Positions 6,651-16,500 of a stretch of DNA of 39,769 bases are shown here, piece after piece (position 1 is the stretch's first letter; every line of letters begins with the position of its first letter). The position numbers and the translations under genes were made by a program. The DNA comes from an uncultured Acidobacteriota bacterium (lineage in GTDB: Bacteria; Acidobacteriota; Vicinamibacteria; Vicinamibacterales; CAVVIG01), in assembly GCA_902825985.1 (NCBI GenBank), contig CADEDC010000054.1, positions 1 through 39,769 on the forward strand, in the 5' to 3' direction. The notes under the pieces are model-generated. The model was not told the origin of the DNA and made no database searches. It was given only the letters and a program-made list of their open reading frames with translations.

Positions 6651-9600
6651 ATGCGACATCGGGTGCTGCGGGGGCCGATCCGTCTGCGCTGGCTGGTCTG
6701 GCTGGTCTGGCTGGGGCTGGCCGGTCAGGCGTGGGCGCAAGTGGGGGCCGGAGCGTTGCAGGGACTGGTGTCCGACGAGTCGGGCGGACCGCTGGCCGCC
6801 GCGCGCGTGATCGTGATCCTGGTCGCGACCGGCCACACCCGCGTCGCGACGTCGGCCGGTGACGGCACCTTCGCAGTCCCGGCGCTCACACCGGGCGCCT
6901 ATCGCATCCGCGTCGACGCAACCGGCTTCCGGCCGCTCGTGCGCGACGGTGTGACCGTGGTGACGGGCGAGACCGTGACGCTCGCCCTTCGCCTGGACGT
7001 CGGCGGCATCAGTGAGGTCGTCTCGGTCACCGCCGATGCCGGGCTCCTCCGCAGCGGCACCTCGAGTCTGGGGCACGTGGTCGACCACCGGATGGTCGTC
7101 ACGCTGCCGCTGAACGGACGCACGTTCATCGGTCTCGCCGGTCTCGTGCCGGGGGTCGCGCTGCCGCCGAACTCCCTCCTGCCGCGCATCAACGGCGGCC
7201 GCCCGCGGACCAACGAGTACCTGTTCGACGGCATCTCCGTCCTGCAGCCCGAGCCGGGGCAGGTGGCGTTCTTCCCGAACATCGACGCCATCCAGGAGTT
7301 CAAGATCGAGACGAACAGTCCGCCGGCGGAGTTCGGCCGCTTCAACGGCGGCGTGATCAACCTGACGACGAAATCGGGCGGCAATGCACTGCACGGCAGC
7401 GGCTTCGCATTCCTCCGCCACGAAGCGCTGAACGCCCGCAACGTCTTCGCCTCGACGAATCCGGTCAAGCCGCGGTTCCGGCGCCAGCAGTTCGGCGGCG
7501 TGCTGGGGGGGCCGCTCCGCAGGGATCGCACCTTCTTCTTCGTCGACTATCAGGGTCAGCGGCAGACGATTGCGCGAACGGTCATCTCGACCGTGCCCAC
7601 CGAGTTGCAGCGCAACGGAACCTTCACCGAAGCGATCGCCGGACAGGTACCTCGCATCTACGACCCGGCGACCACCGTCGGCAACGTGCGGGCGATGTTT
7701 CCGGACCACACCATCCCACGCGACCGCATCGACCCGGTGGCCCTGCTCCTGTTGCAGCGCTTTCCGCTGCCGACCGCGACGGGCACCGCGAACAACTACC
7801 GGCGGGAGGACGCCGAGACGCAGGACCAGGATCAGGTCAGCGTCCGCATCGATCAACGGACGGCGGGCGGTGCCGACCACTTCTTCGCGCGGATCACCCG
7901 CTTCGGCGAGCGCTTCGTCCCGGTGACGCCGCTGCCCGACGGCAGTGGTGTCACGGCCGGCACGCTGGGCCCGCAGGATACGGTGGCCTGGTCGACCGCC
8001 GTCAACCACCGCCGGGTCGTGTCGCCGCGCCTGTTCAACGAACTGCGCGTCGGCGACACGCGCCGCTCGGTTGCGCGGACTGCGGCGACGCTCGGCGGGT
8101 CGGCATCGGCGTCACTGGGCCTGCCGGGCATTCCGGCAAGCGCACGCTTCCCCGACACCCTGCCGACGTTCACCATCGCCGGCTACCAGCAGCTCGGGTC
8201 GCCGGCCAACACGGCATCCGATTTCAGCACCAGCGTCACGCATCTGGCCGACTCCCTCACCTGGCTCAAGGGACGGCACACCATCAAGTTCGGCGCCGAC
8301 CTGCGGTGGGAACGGCTGGACGTCATCCAGCCGCCGTCGCCGACCGGCGCGTTCACCTTCAGCAGCCTGTTCACGGACCTGCCGGGCGTGGCCGGTACCG
8401 GCACGCCGCTCGCGAGCTTCCTGCTCGGACAGGTGCAGCAGTTCTCGATTGACCTGCAGCAGGATCGCATCCGCAACCGGGCGCACATCCAGGAGTACTT
8501 CGTCCAGGACGACTGGCGTCTGACCGCGCGCGCCACGGTGAACGCCGGTGTCCGCTACACGCTCAACTTTCCGTCGACCGAGGTCGACGACCAGGCCGCG
8601 GTGTTCAACCTTGCCACGCAGGAGCTCGAGTACCTCGGCCGGCAGGGCCGGCCGCGCGCGGCGCGCCTGCTCCACAAGACGAACGTCGGCCCCCGTCTCG
8701 GCGTCGTCGGCCGGGTCACGGATCGGACGGTCCTGCGCGCCGGCTACGGCCTGGTGTGGATCGAAATGGCTGGCATCACCACGCCGTTCACGACGCCGGT
8801 GTTTCCGTTCCTGCAGACGGTCACGCAGCGGACGCTGGACAATCTCGTTCCGGCATTCACGCTGGCGAACGGCCCGAGCGTCAGTCCGATTCCGCTGACC
8901 GCGAGCGCCGGCCTCGGCCAGGGTGTCTTCGCGGTGGATCGGGACCTCGGCTCCGGCTACGTGCAGCAATGGAACCTCTCGCTGCAGCGTGAACTGGCAT
9001 CGAACGTCTCGGCGGAGGTCGCCTACGTCGGATCCCGGATCACCCACGTCGGCGTCCCGGACACCAACCTCAATCAGCTCAGCGTCGAGCAGCTCGCGTT
9101 GGGATCGGCATTGCTGCAGCGGGTGCCGAACCCGTACTTCGGCGTCATCCCGCGATCGTCGTCGCTCGGCGATCCGACGATTCCGCTCGCCCAGCTGCTG
9201 AAGCCCTATCCCCGGTACACGACCGTCAGTCTCTACAGGAACAATGTCGGGACGACCACCTATCGCGGGGTGTCGGCGAAGCTCGAACAGCGGCGGTCGC
9301 GTGGGCTCTCGTATCTTCTCTCGTACACCCGGTCGAGGCTGCTCGACGATGCCTCCTCGGTGTTCGACGCCTCGATTCTGACCGGTCCGGTCGCCAGCTA
9401 TCCGGTGGCGGACAGCTTCAACCGCCGGCTCGAGCGTGACTACTCGACCGGGGACATCCCGCACGTCTTCGTGGCGTCAGGCACCTGGGACGTCCCGGTG
9501 GGACGGTCGCGCCGCGTGCGGCTGCCCCGGTGGCTCGCCGCCTGGCTCCACGACTGGTCGGTCACGGGCATCGTGACACTGCAGTCCGGTGTGCCGGTGC

Positions 9601-9992
9601 CGGTGACGCAAGCCACCAACACCAACGCGTTCGCCGGCTTCGGTACGCAGCGGCCGAATCTCGATGGCGACCCGACGCTGCCGGCCGAGCAGCGTTCCGC
9701 CGACCGCTGGTTCGACACCAGCCGGTTCTCCACCGCACCGCAGTTCACGATCGGCTCGGCGTCGCGCAACCCGGTGCGCGGTCCCAGCTATCGCAACCTG
9801 GATCTCGCCCTGATCCGGACGATTCCGCTCGGCCCGGCCCAGGCACTCGAGGTGCGCGTGGAAGCGTTCAACCTGACCAACACTCCGCCCTTCGGAGCAC
9901 CGAACGGGGTGTTCGGATCGGCGGGGTTCGGCAGCATCACCGCGGCGGGCGACCCGCGCGTCCTGCAGGTCGCGGCGAAGTTCGTGTTCTGA
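6651..9992 (+). CDS. Oar-like TonB-dependent receptor with carboxypeptidase-regulatory domain
   Basis: A 1113-residue outer-membrane protein. A signal peptide (1-30, ending GQAWAQ) is followed by a carboxypeptidase-regulatory-like beta-sandwich (about 33-112, 'LQGLVSDESGGPLAAARVIV...GTFAVPALTPGAYRIRV'). Next comes a plug-like region (about 125-245, 'LPLNGRTFIGLAGLVPGV', 'NGGRPRTNEYLFDG', 'DAIQEFKIETNSPPAEFGRFNGGVINLTTKSG'), then a long beta-barrel ending in an aromatic residue (AAKFVF). This Oar-like architecture is amplified in Acidobacteria and is usually assigned to uptake of large or bound substrates; the ligand here is unknown. I chose ATG 6651 because the signal peptide begins there; GTG codons at 6633 and 6642 are alternatives. 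No strong ribosome site is visible. It stands alone, with convergent genes downstream. Confidence 0.85.
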   Translation: MRHRVLRGPIRLRWLVWLVWLGLAGQAWAQVGAGALQGLVSDESGGPLAAARVIVILVATGHTRVATSAGDGTFAVPALTPGAYRIRVDATGFRPLVRDGVTVVTGETVTLALRLDVGGISEVVSVTADAGLLRSGTSSLGHVVDHRMVVTLPLNGRTFIGLAGLVPGVALPPNSLLPRINGGRPRTNEYLFDGISVLQPEPGQVAFFPNIDAIQEFKIETNSPPAEFGRFNGGVINLTTKSGGNALHGSGFAFLRHEALNARNVFASTNPVKPRFRRQQFGGVLGGPLRRDRTFFFVDYQGQRQTIARTVISTVPTELQRNGTFTEAIAGQVPRIYDPATTVGNVRAMFPDHTIPRDRIDPVALLLLQRFPLPTATGTANNYRREDAETQDQDQVSVRIDQRTAGGADHFFARITRFGERFVPVTPLPDGSGVTAGTLGPQDTVAWSTAVNHRRVVSPRLFNELRVGDTRRSVARTAATLGGSASASLGLPGIPASARFPDTLPTFTIAGYQQLGSPANTASDFSTSVTHLADSLTWLKGRHTIKFGADLRWERLDVIQPPSPTGAFTFSSLFTDLPGVAGTGTPLASFLLGQVQQFSIDLQQDRIRNRAHIQEYFVQDDWRLTARATVNAGVRYTLNFPSTEVDDQAAVFNLATQELEYLGRQGRPRAARLLHKTNVGPRLGVVGRVTDRTVLRAGYGLVWIEMAGITTPFTTPVFPFLQTVTQRTLDNLVPAFTLANGPSVSPIPLTASAGLGQGVFAVDRDLGSGYVQQWNLSLQRELASNVSAEVAYVGSRITHVGVPDTNLNQLSVEQLALGSALLQRVPNPYFGVIPRSSSLGDPTIPLAQLLKPYPRYTTVSLYRNNVGTTTYRGVSAKLEQRRSRGLSYLLSYTRSRLLDDASSVFDASILTGPVASYPVADSFNRRLERDYSTGDIPHVFVASGTWDVPVGRSRRVRLPRWLAAWLHDWSVTGIVTLQSGVPVPVTQATNTNAFAGFGTQRPNLDGDPTLPAEQRSADRWFDTSRFSTAPQFTIGSASRNPVRGPSYRNLDLALIRTIPLGPAQALEVRVEAFNLTNTPPFGAPNGVFGSAGFGSITAAGDPRVLQVAAKFVF
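6689..6715 (+). repeat. 9-bp tandem repeat inside the receptor signal peptide
   Basis: Three consecutive 9-bp units (CTGGCTGGT, CTGGCTGGT, CTGGCTGGG) encode the Trp/Leu/Val hydrophobic core of the signal peptide (WLVWLVWLG). Because the unit is three codons, slippage would lengthen or shorten the core without breaking the frame. Confidence 0.75.
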
Positions 9993-10028
9993 AGAGCGAC
10001 CGGTCTGGGCTGCTCCGCGGCGCCGGCA

Positions 10029-10062
10029 CGAGCGGGCAGGGCTCATCGCCCCAACCCGCTCG
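10029..10062. terminator. Hairpin in a convergent gap, probable bidirectional terminator
   Basis: An 8-bp perfect stem (CGAGCGGG 10029-10036 with CCCGCTCG 10055-10062) encloses a second small stem (GGGC/GCCC with a 5-nt loop). It sits in the 110-bp gap between the receptor gene and the convergent protease gene. No T tract follows on either strand. Confidence 0.5.
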
Positions 10063-10102
10063 CGTGGCGCTCAGTGGTGCGGGCGCGAAGCGTGAGTCGT
10101 GC

Positions 10103-11752
10103 CTACCGGGCGCACCGGTTGATTGCTGACTGCTGCGAGGCGGTGATCTGGCCGCCGAACCGCAGCGCGGCGGTGCCCAGCGCGACGCACACCTGGTAGG
10201 CCCGTCCGGGTAGACCGCCGCAGATGTTCAGCGCGTCCGAGATGCTGCAGCCGGACGGGTGAATCGTGTTCGGCACCAGCGAATCGCAGCTGTTCAGCAC
10301 GACGGTCGGCGAGGTGTTCGAGCGCAGACACAGGTCGACGCCGTCCAGCACACCATCCCGGTCTGTGAACCACCCGAGATCGGTGAGCAGCGGCAGCGTC
10401 AGGTCTTCCGGCGGCTGCACCGACGAGACGAGATCGCCGTTGATGGCCGGCTCCATCAGCTGGTTCGGAAAGGCGACCGACTCGAAGTGGGAGATGGACG
10501 AGCCCGGCGACACCGGATTGAGGGCGGCGAGCATCACCTGTCGCTTCACCCGGTCCGTCCCGGCGAACACCGACTGGTCGAGCTGCAGCGTCGCCCGCAG
10601 CGGCTCGCCGGCCGCCAGCCGCGCCCGGATGGCGCTGCCGTCCGGCAGTCCGATACGGCCGGCGGGGATGACGACGGCCGGGTCGGCGCCGCCGAGGCCG
10701 GCCGGCGGCAGGGCGACCACGTTGTCGGCGACCAGCACGCCGATGGCGCCCGCCGCCTGCGCGTTCACCACCTTCACCGTGAACGCGCACGTGCCGCGAT
10801 CGACCAGCGCGATGCGGCCGCTGACATCGTTGAGGATCGGACCGCAGGCGTCGGTCGTGGACGGACCGGCGACATCGGCCGCGTCCAGCGCAGCGACGAT
10901 CTCGCCGGTGACGCCGCTCGCCGTCAGCGGCGGGCCGAACGAGGCTGCCCCGACCATCAGGGACGAGGTGCCGGCCGGCGAGCGGAGCTTCACCACCGGT
11001 TCGCCGCGGTCGAGCACCTTATACTGGTTCCGCTTCACGTTCAGACCGCTCCACGACACCTTGCGGACGTTGATCGCCGACGCCGCGCGTTCGGCCGGCG
11101 TCATCGCGTTCCAGATCTTGTTCGTGGTCACGTCCATGGTGTACTGCGAGTAGATGTCGCCGTACGGTTCGGTCGCGCCCTCGGGCGCCGGAATCGCACC
11201 GTTGGACTCGTTGACCGCGTTGGCGAAATTGAGGCCGTGCCCGAGTTCGTGCAACACGGTCACCAGCAGATCGGACGTCCCGGCCGGTTCGTTGTTGTCG
11301 AATCCGAGGTAGAACGGCGCGTTCGTCGAGAAGTTCGCCTGGATGTCGTAGGTGGGCGGGCTCAGATCGTCGCGCGTCAGGTGGTCGGCCAGGCTATCGA
11401 AATACCAGGTATTCGGCAGCTCGGCGCCCGGAAAATTCGACCAGATGAAGCGGGCGCCGGCCGACCCGAGCACGCCCGCCGGCAGCGCCGTGAACTGCGC
11501 GGCCACGAAGATGTCGCGCTCGGGCTTGAGGACCTCGGTCCAGAGCGCCGCGGCCTGGAGGAACACGAAGATCCGCTGCTGGCCGACGGTCAGCCCCGGA
11601 TTGCCGCCGACCGGCGTCGCCGGCGTGCTGTCGTCGAATCCGGTGCCGGGCGCCGCGAAGAAGTCGACCAGGATCTCGCCGGCGTAGGCGAACCGCGGAA
11701 GGGTGAGCGCGATGAGGAGGGTGGCCGCCGCGAGCAGCTTGCGCGCCGCCAT
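10103..11752 (-). CDS. Secreted zinc metalloprotease with PA domain
   Basis: A 549-residue exported protein. A signal peptide covers about 1-25 (ending RFAYAG). H168-E169-L-G-H172 gives the HExxH zinc site inside 'VLHELGHGLNF'. A protease-associated (PA) domain follows (about 270-400, 'GRIALVDRGTCAFTVKVVNAQAAGAIGVLVADN'). The C-terminal 60 residues contain several cysteines, probably disulfide-bonded. PA domains often act as lids or substrate-binding modules. I cannot place the third zinc ligand, so the exact peptidase family is open. I chose ATG 11752 because GGAGGAG lies about 8 nt upstream and the signal peptide starts there. Its start is 2 nt after the stop of the small secreted protein gene, so both form one operon. 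Confidence 0.75.
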   Translation of the reverse strand: MAARKLLAAATLLIALTLPRFAYAGEILVDFFAAPGTGFDDSTPATPVGGNPGLTVGQQRIFVFLQAAALWTEVLKPERDIFVAAQFTALPAGVLGSAGARFIWSNFPGAELPNTWYFDSLADHLTRDDLSPPTYDIQANFSTNAPFYLGFDNNEPAGTSDLLVTVLHELGHGLNFANAVNESNGAIPAPEGATEPYGDIYSQYTMDVTTNKIWNAMTPAERAASAINVRKVSWSGLNVKRNQYKVLDRGEPVVKLRSPAGTSSLMVGAASFGPPLTASGVTGEIVAALDAADVAGPSTTDACGPILNDVSGRIALVDRGTCAFTVKVVNAQAAGAIGVLVADNVVALPPAGLGGADPAVVIPAGRIGLPDGSAIRARLAAGEPLRATLQLDQSVFAGTDRVKRQVMLAALNPVSPGSSISHFESVAFPNQLMEPAINGDLVSSVQPPEDLTLPLLTDLGWFTDRDGVLDGVDLCLRSNTSPTVVLNSCDSLVPNTIHPSGCSISDALNICGGLPGRAYQVCVALGTAALRFGGQITASQQSAINRCAR

Positions 11753-11754
11753 GA

Positions 11755-12222
11755 CTACTTCTCCTCCAGCGGCGCCGACGGTGCCGCCACGACAATGGGT
11801 GCCGGAAGGTGCGTGATCGCGTTCAGGCGGTGAGCCGACGGGCTCCGGCTCGGGGTCCACAGCGGGAGGGCCTTCAGGGCCGGGTGATCGTGACCCTCGG
11901 TGACGCACGCCGCTTCGACACGGCCATCGGGCCCGGTCGTCGCCAGCATCACGTTCTGGAAGCGCCCCTGCAGGTCGAGGCCGACCGTGCCGTCGGAGCG
12001 GTACTCGAACGTCAGCCCCTCGATCGACCGGTTGGTGAGCGCGTCGAGCGTTCGGACGGCGACTCCGGCGTCCTGGGTCGTCTGCGCCGGTCCGTCGACG
12101 CCCGTGGGCGGCACCTGCTCGGGTCTTCGGCGCGCCGGTTCCTGTGCACCGGCCGTGACGTTCAAGAGCACCACTGTGGCGCCCACGAGCAAAGCCGTGA
12201 GCGCGCGTACGGGAATTGTCAT
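11755..12222 (-). CDS. Secreted protein of unknown function, operon partner of the protease
   Basis: A 155-residue protein with a clear signal peptide (about 1-26, ending AGAQ). The mature part starts with a Pro/Arg-rich linker. A compact region follows (about 50-115) with 'DGTVGLDLQGRFQNVMLAT' and 'DGRVEAACV', which look like paired beta-strands. The tail is Pro/Ala-rich. I do not recognise a named family. The strong GGAGGTAGAGCG ribosome site precedes ATG, and only 2 nt separate it from the PA-domain protease gene. It may be an inhibitor, propeptide-like chaperone or substrate of that protease; this is inferred from the pairing alone. Confidence 0.7.
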   Translation of the reverse strand: MTIPVRALTALLVGATVVLLNVTAGAQEPARRRPEQVPPTGVDGPAQTTQDAGVAVRTLDALTNRSIEGLTFEYRSDGTVGLDLQGRFQNVMLATTGPDGRVEAACVTEGHDHPALKALPLWTPSRSPSAHRLNAITHLPAPIVVAAPSAPLEEK

Positions 12223-12309
12223 CGCTCTACCTCCATGGCGCGCGATCGTAGTCGGAACGCCTCAGCGGGTGAAGCTTTTCTACGCGCTGGCCGCGCGCGG
12301 CGACGGCGA

Positions 12310-12367
12310 TGGTCCATTACGGCACCGCATGTGCCGCCGGAGTCGTTCAATGTCTCCTAATGGACCA
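12310..12367. repeat. Nested inverted repeat between two minus-strand units
   Basis: TGGTCCATTA (12310-12319) pairs perfectly with TAATGGACCA (12358-12367). Directly inside it is a second perfect hairpin, CGGCAC-CGCAT-GTGCCG (12320-12336). It lies in the 215-bp gap after the phosphatase gene and before the secreted-protein/protease operon, both on the minus strand. It could be a terminator, a leader structure or an operator. No T tract follows. The 10-bp outer match alone is not statistically striking in 40 kb. Confidence 0.4.
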
Positions 12368-12437
12368 ACCCCACGCGAAGTCGGCGCACCACTGCGTCGA
12401 AGCTGTTCGTTCGAGACGCGGCTGTGTGACGGCGCGT

Positions 12438-13553
12438 CTAGCGTCGCGGGTGCGGCTGGCCGGCCACCGCTTCGACCGGTGGCGCGGCGGCCGCGTCGAA
12501 CGTCCGCCAGTCTTCGCCGAACCAGGTGATCAGGGTCGCCGCCGCCTGGCTGGCGTGCAGTTCGGGATGAGTGGACCACGGTCCACGAGGCCGCATCTCC
12601 GGCGACACAAATGCCATCCAGGTTTCGTTGGCGCCGGCCACCCGGCTGCCATGGTCCTTCCAGTCGGCCGGCCCGCGCCCGCGCCCGTGGTCGGTCGTGA
12701 TGAGCAGGCTCGTTCGTCCCTGGTAGTCGGCCTGGCTGTCGAGCCACGTCCACAGTTCCCTGAGATAGCCGTCGAAGCGCGAGTAGGCGTCGAGCACTCG
12801 ATCGTAGCGACCGTCGTGCGCCCAGTCGTCGGTCTCACCGAATGCCAGGTAGAGCACTCTCGGTCGGTAGCGCGCCAGGTGGTCCATCGCGAAGCGGAAC
12901 GTGTAGGCATCGTGCCGCACGCTGTCCCAGGGAGTCGGCGTCTCGGACTGCTGACGGCTCTGGCGCGCGATGTCGGGCGACGGTGACTCGAACGGTTCGT
13001 ACCCGGCATTCACGGTCAGGGCGCCTGCCCGGTGTTCGGCAATCGCATCGAAGACGTTCCACGAGGCGAACACCGCCGCCTGGGACGCCGTCAGTCCGCC
13101 GCGCGTTTGCAGGAACTCCAGCACTGTCGGATAGGGATTGCGATGCGGTTCGTTGCTGTTGATGTCCTCGTCGTGCGCACGACCCAGCAGGATCTCGGCG
13201 TAGCCGGGATACGAGAACCAGTGCCGATTCGTCACCGAGACAGCGCTGCCGAGCGAGCGGTCGCCGGCAATCGAGCCATGGTGGCGCATCAGGGTGCCCC
13301 AGAAGAACGGCATCAGCTTCTGGCGGCGCTCTTCGCGCGTCTCGGCCCAATAGCGTCGGTACGCGGTCGCGTCTTCGAGCGGCTGTCCGGTCTCGAGCCG
13401 GGCCCGCGCGACTTCGACATCGAAGCCGCCGAACACTTCCTGGTGCCGCGCGCCGTCGAGCGTGATGAGGATCACCGCACGCGACGGCGCCGCCGCCAGC
13501 GGCGGCATCAGCGCGGCGGCGACCATGAGGACGATGACGCCCAGGTAGCGCAT
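12438..13553 (-). CDS. Secreted alkaline-phosphatase-superfamily hydrolase
   Basis: A 371-residue exported enzyme. A signal peptide covers about 1-22. The fold signature is that of the alkaline phosphatase/phosphodiesterase/sulfatase superfamily: 'VILITLDGARHQEVFGG' (first metal Asp, D33), 'NRHWFSYPGYAEILLG' (nucleophile region), 'LAFGETDDWAHDGRYD' (metal Asp/His) and 'LLITTDHGRG' (second-metal Asp-His). Whether it cleaves phosphate monoesters, diesters or sulfate esters cannot be read off directly. The start lies 3 nt after the stop of the TonB-type receptor gene, with no separate ribosome site, so it is probably translated by coupling with that receptor. The gene pair suggests outer-membrane capture linked to periplasmic ester hydrolysis. 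Confidence 0.8.
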   Translation of the reverse strand: MRYLGVIVLMVAAALMPPLAAAPSRAVILITLDGARHQEVFGGFDVEVARARLETGQPLEDATAYRRYWAETREERRQKLMPFFWGTLMRHHGSIAGDRSLGSAVSVTNRHWFSYPGYAEILLGRAHDEDINSNEPHRNPYPTVLEFLQTRGGLTASQAAVFASWNVFDAIAEHRAGALTVNAGYEPFESPSPDIARQSRQQSETPTPWDSVRHDAYTFRFAMDHLARYRPRVLYLAFGETDDWAHDGRYDRVLDAYSRFDGYLRELWTWLDSQADYQGRTSLLITTDHGRGRGPADWKDHGSRVAGANETWMAFVSPEMRPRGPWSTHPELHASQAAATLITWFGEDWRTFDAAAAPPVEAVAGQPHPRR

Positions 13554-13556
13554 GGC

Positions 13557-16500
13557 TCAGAAGGTCAACCGACCGCCGAGCACGGCCCGGCGGAGGGGGA
13601 AGTCGGCGTTGAGCGTCGTGATGGCGCCGTACGTCGAGCTGGTGACATTCGTGTCCGGACGTCCCCAGTTGGCGTGATTGAACAGGTTCGTCACGAAGAT
13701 GTTGACCGTGAATCGCACCTGGCTCGACAGGCGGAAGTCCTTCATCGCAGCGAAGTCGACGTTCCAGGCGGCGGGCCCGACGATCGACCCCTTCGGCGCG
13801 TTGCCGAACCGCCCGGCGAACATCGAACGGCCACTGGCATCCTGGAACGCCGCCACCGAGAACGCCGCGGTGTTGAACCACTGATTGAGGGTCTTCGGTC
13901 CGTCATTCGGATCCTGACCGTTCACCGCATCAGCCTTCTCATTGCCGTAGCAGTTCGTCCCCGAGCCGCAATGCGAGTTGTAGAACGCCGTCAGATGGGC
14001 GCCCGACTGCGCCTGAACGACACTCGACAGGCGCCAGCCGCCGAGCGCCGCATCCAGCACCGGCGACATCGACGAGGCGAAGGCGCGGTCGCGGCCGATC
14101 GGCACCTCCCAGATGAGACTGCCGACGACACGGTGGGTCGGGATGTTGGTCGTCGGACCACGCATGTAGTCGACGTCGAACCGGTTGTCGGTGCGGCCAT
14201 TGATCTCGGACTGGAAATCGCCCTGACCGGCGCCGCGGTCTTCGATGTTGTCGATCGAGTGCGCCCATTTGTAGCTGAACGTGTGGCTCAGTCCGGCGCG
14301 CCCCAGCGAGCCGGTCAGCTGCGCCAGCAGGTCGTGATAGTGATGGTAGCCGCCGTTGTCGCGCGTGTTCACCCGTGCCCAGTTCGGAAACGGGCGCGCG
14401 CTCGTCGCCAGATTGGCGTAGCCGACGGTGTTCGGCTGAATCTGGTTCAGGTCGGGCGCCAGCGTCAGGTCGGCGCTGCGGAATCCGGAATAGGTGAAGC
14501 GGAGTGCGTTGCGGCGATTCAGCTCGCGTTCGAACGTCAGGCTCCACTGCTGCGTCCGCGGGTCGCGGTAGTTGGGATCGTTCGCGGTTGAGAAATTCTG
14601 GGTGCCGACGCGCGTCACGCCACGGCTCGGGTCACCGGCGAAGGTGTTCGGCCAGACAATGCTGTGGCTGCGTGTCGCGGTGTTGAACGCGTTGGCAAAG
14701 GTGACGTTGTCTGATGTGTGGATGCCGGTGAGCGAGTTGAAGACGGCGCCGAGGACGCGGGTGTAGTACAACCCATACCCGGCCCGCAGCACGGTGCGCG
14801 TGTCGCCGCGTGGCCGCCAGGCGACGCCGAGGCGCGGCGCGATGTTGTTGGCGTCCGTCTTGCGCAGCGCCGTCGGAAGTCCCGCCTCGTCGGCCGTGAT
14901 GATCCGCGACGAACCGATCGAACCGGCGAACCCCGGCGACGTCAGTGCCAACGACGCCGCGTCGGGGACCACGACGTCGCCGTTGACGGTGTCACGCAGG
15001 AAGTTGCTGATGTTGCCTTCGCGATCGACGAACCCCGGGCGCACATCGTAGCGGACTCCCAGGCTGAGCGTCACGTTCGCGTTCACCCGCCAGTCGTCCT
15101 GAACGAAGGCACTGTAGTGCGTGGCGACGCCGTCGACGCCCGGACCCGATGCCGTCTGATCGACATCGGTCGGAAGGCCGAGCAGGAAGTTGGCGACCGG
15201 ATGGCCGGTGCCGCCGCCGGCGATGTTGTTGTTGAACCTGAACACACCGAAGTCGTCGGCGCCGGTGAAGTTGACCGGGCTGGTCCAGTTGAAGCGCTGG
15301 ATGTCGACGCCGGCCTTGAACGTGTGGCGGTTGCGAATCCAGGTGAGGCTGTCGGCGATTTGGAAGGTGTCCTGCGTGAGCGGCTCCTCCTGGCTCTCGC
15401 CCCATTGTGTATAGCCGGCGATGTTCACGTACGGGGTGCCGGTACCGGCTGGCACGTTCGACTGCAGCAGACGCAGCCCCAGCGTCGAGACGACATCACG
15501 GCCGTTCAGCCCGGTGACGGCCCCCTGGTCGGCCTGGGTGAAGCCGACCCTGGCTTCGTTGAGCAGATTCGACGTGATGGCGACGTTGTCGGACAACACG
15601 AGGGTCGACACCGGATTCTCGAAGGACCTCGGCCCGAGGCTCTGGTAGGTCGTCGGCGTGACGCGGTCCTCGCGTTTGCGGCTCAGGCGGCCGAAGACCG
15701 TGTGCCCCGGACGAAAGTTCTGATCGACACGTGCGTCGAACTGATTCGATTCGACGGTCGCGTCGACACTGTAGCGGTACACCGATGTCCCCTCGTTGGG
15801 AGCCGGTATGTAGTTCTGGAGCAGCAACGCCGACACCGGGTTGATCCGGCTCGCCGGAATCCGGTTGCCGGGAAACGGCTGCCCGCTCGTCGGATCGATC
15901 AGCGGCGTCGAGACCGCGGCGAAGTCGCCCGCACGAAACGCCGCCTGCGGCACGGTCGCCGTCGCCGACTGAAAGAGACTGATGTTGAGCCGCTCGAACG
16001 TGCCGAAGAAGAAGGTCCGATTGCGCACGAGGCGTCCGCCCAGGCTGGCGCCGACGTTGTGGTTGTCGCTGGCGTTCGGCCTCAGGTTGGGCGTGAAGTA
16101 GTTGGGGTTGGCATTCAGCGATTCGTTGTTGTAGTTCCAGAACGCCGTCCCGTGAAAACTGTTGGTCCCGGGCTTCGATACGGTGGTGATGTCACCGATC
16201 TGCGCGTACTCGGCGGTATTGTTCACCGAGCTGACCTTGATCTGATCGATCGACTCGATCGAGGGAAAGACGTTGAACCCTTCCGCGCCGATGCCGTTGC
16301 GGCGGACGCTCGTCGTCAAAATGCCGTCCACCGAGACCTCGTTCTGGTACGGCAGACTGCCTGAGAGCGAGAACTGCTGGTTCGACCGCTGCACTTCCGG
16401 AATCACCTGAATCGCAAGGATGGGCGACGTGTTCTGGGTTCGAAAGGTGAACGGCAACTGTTGCAGCTCGCGATTCGACGTCGCCGACGAGACGGTGGGC

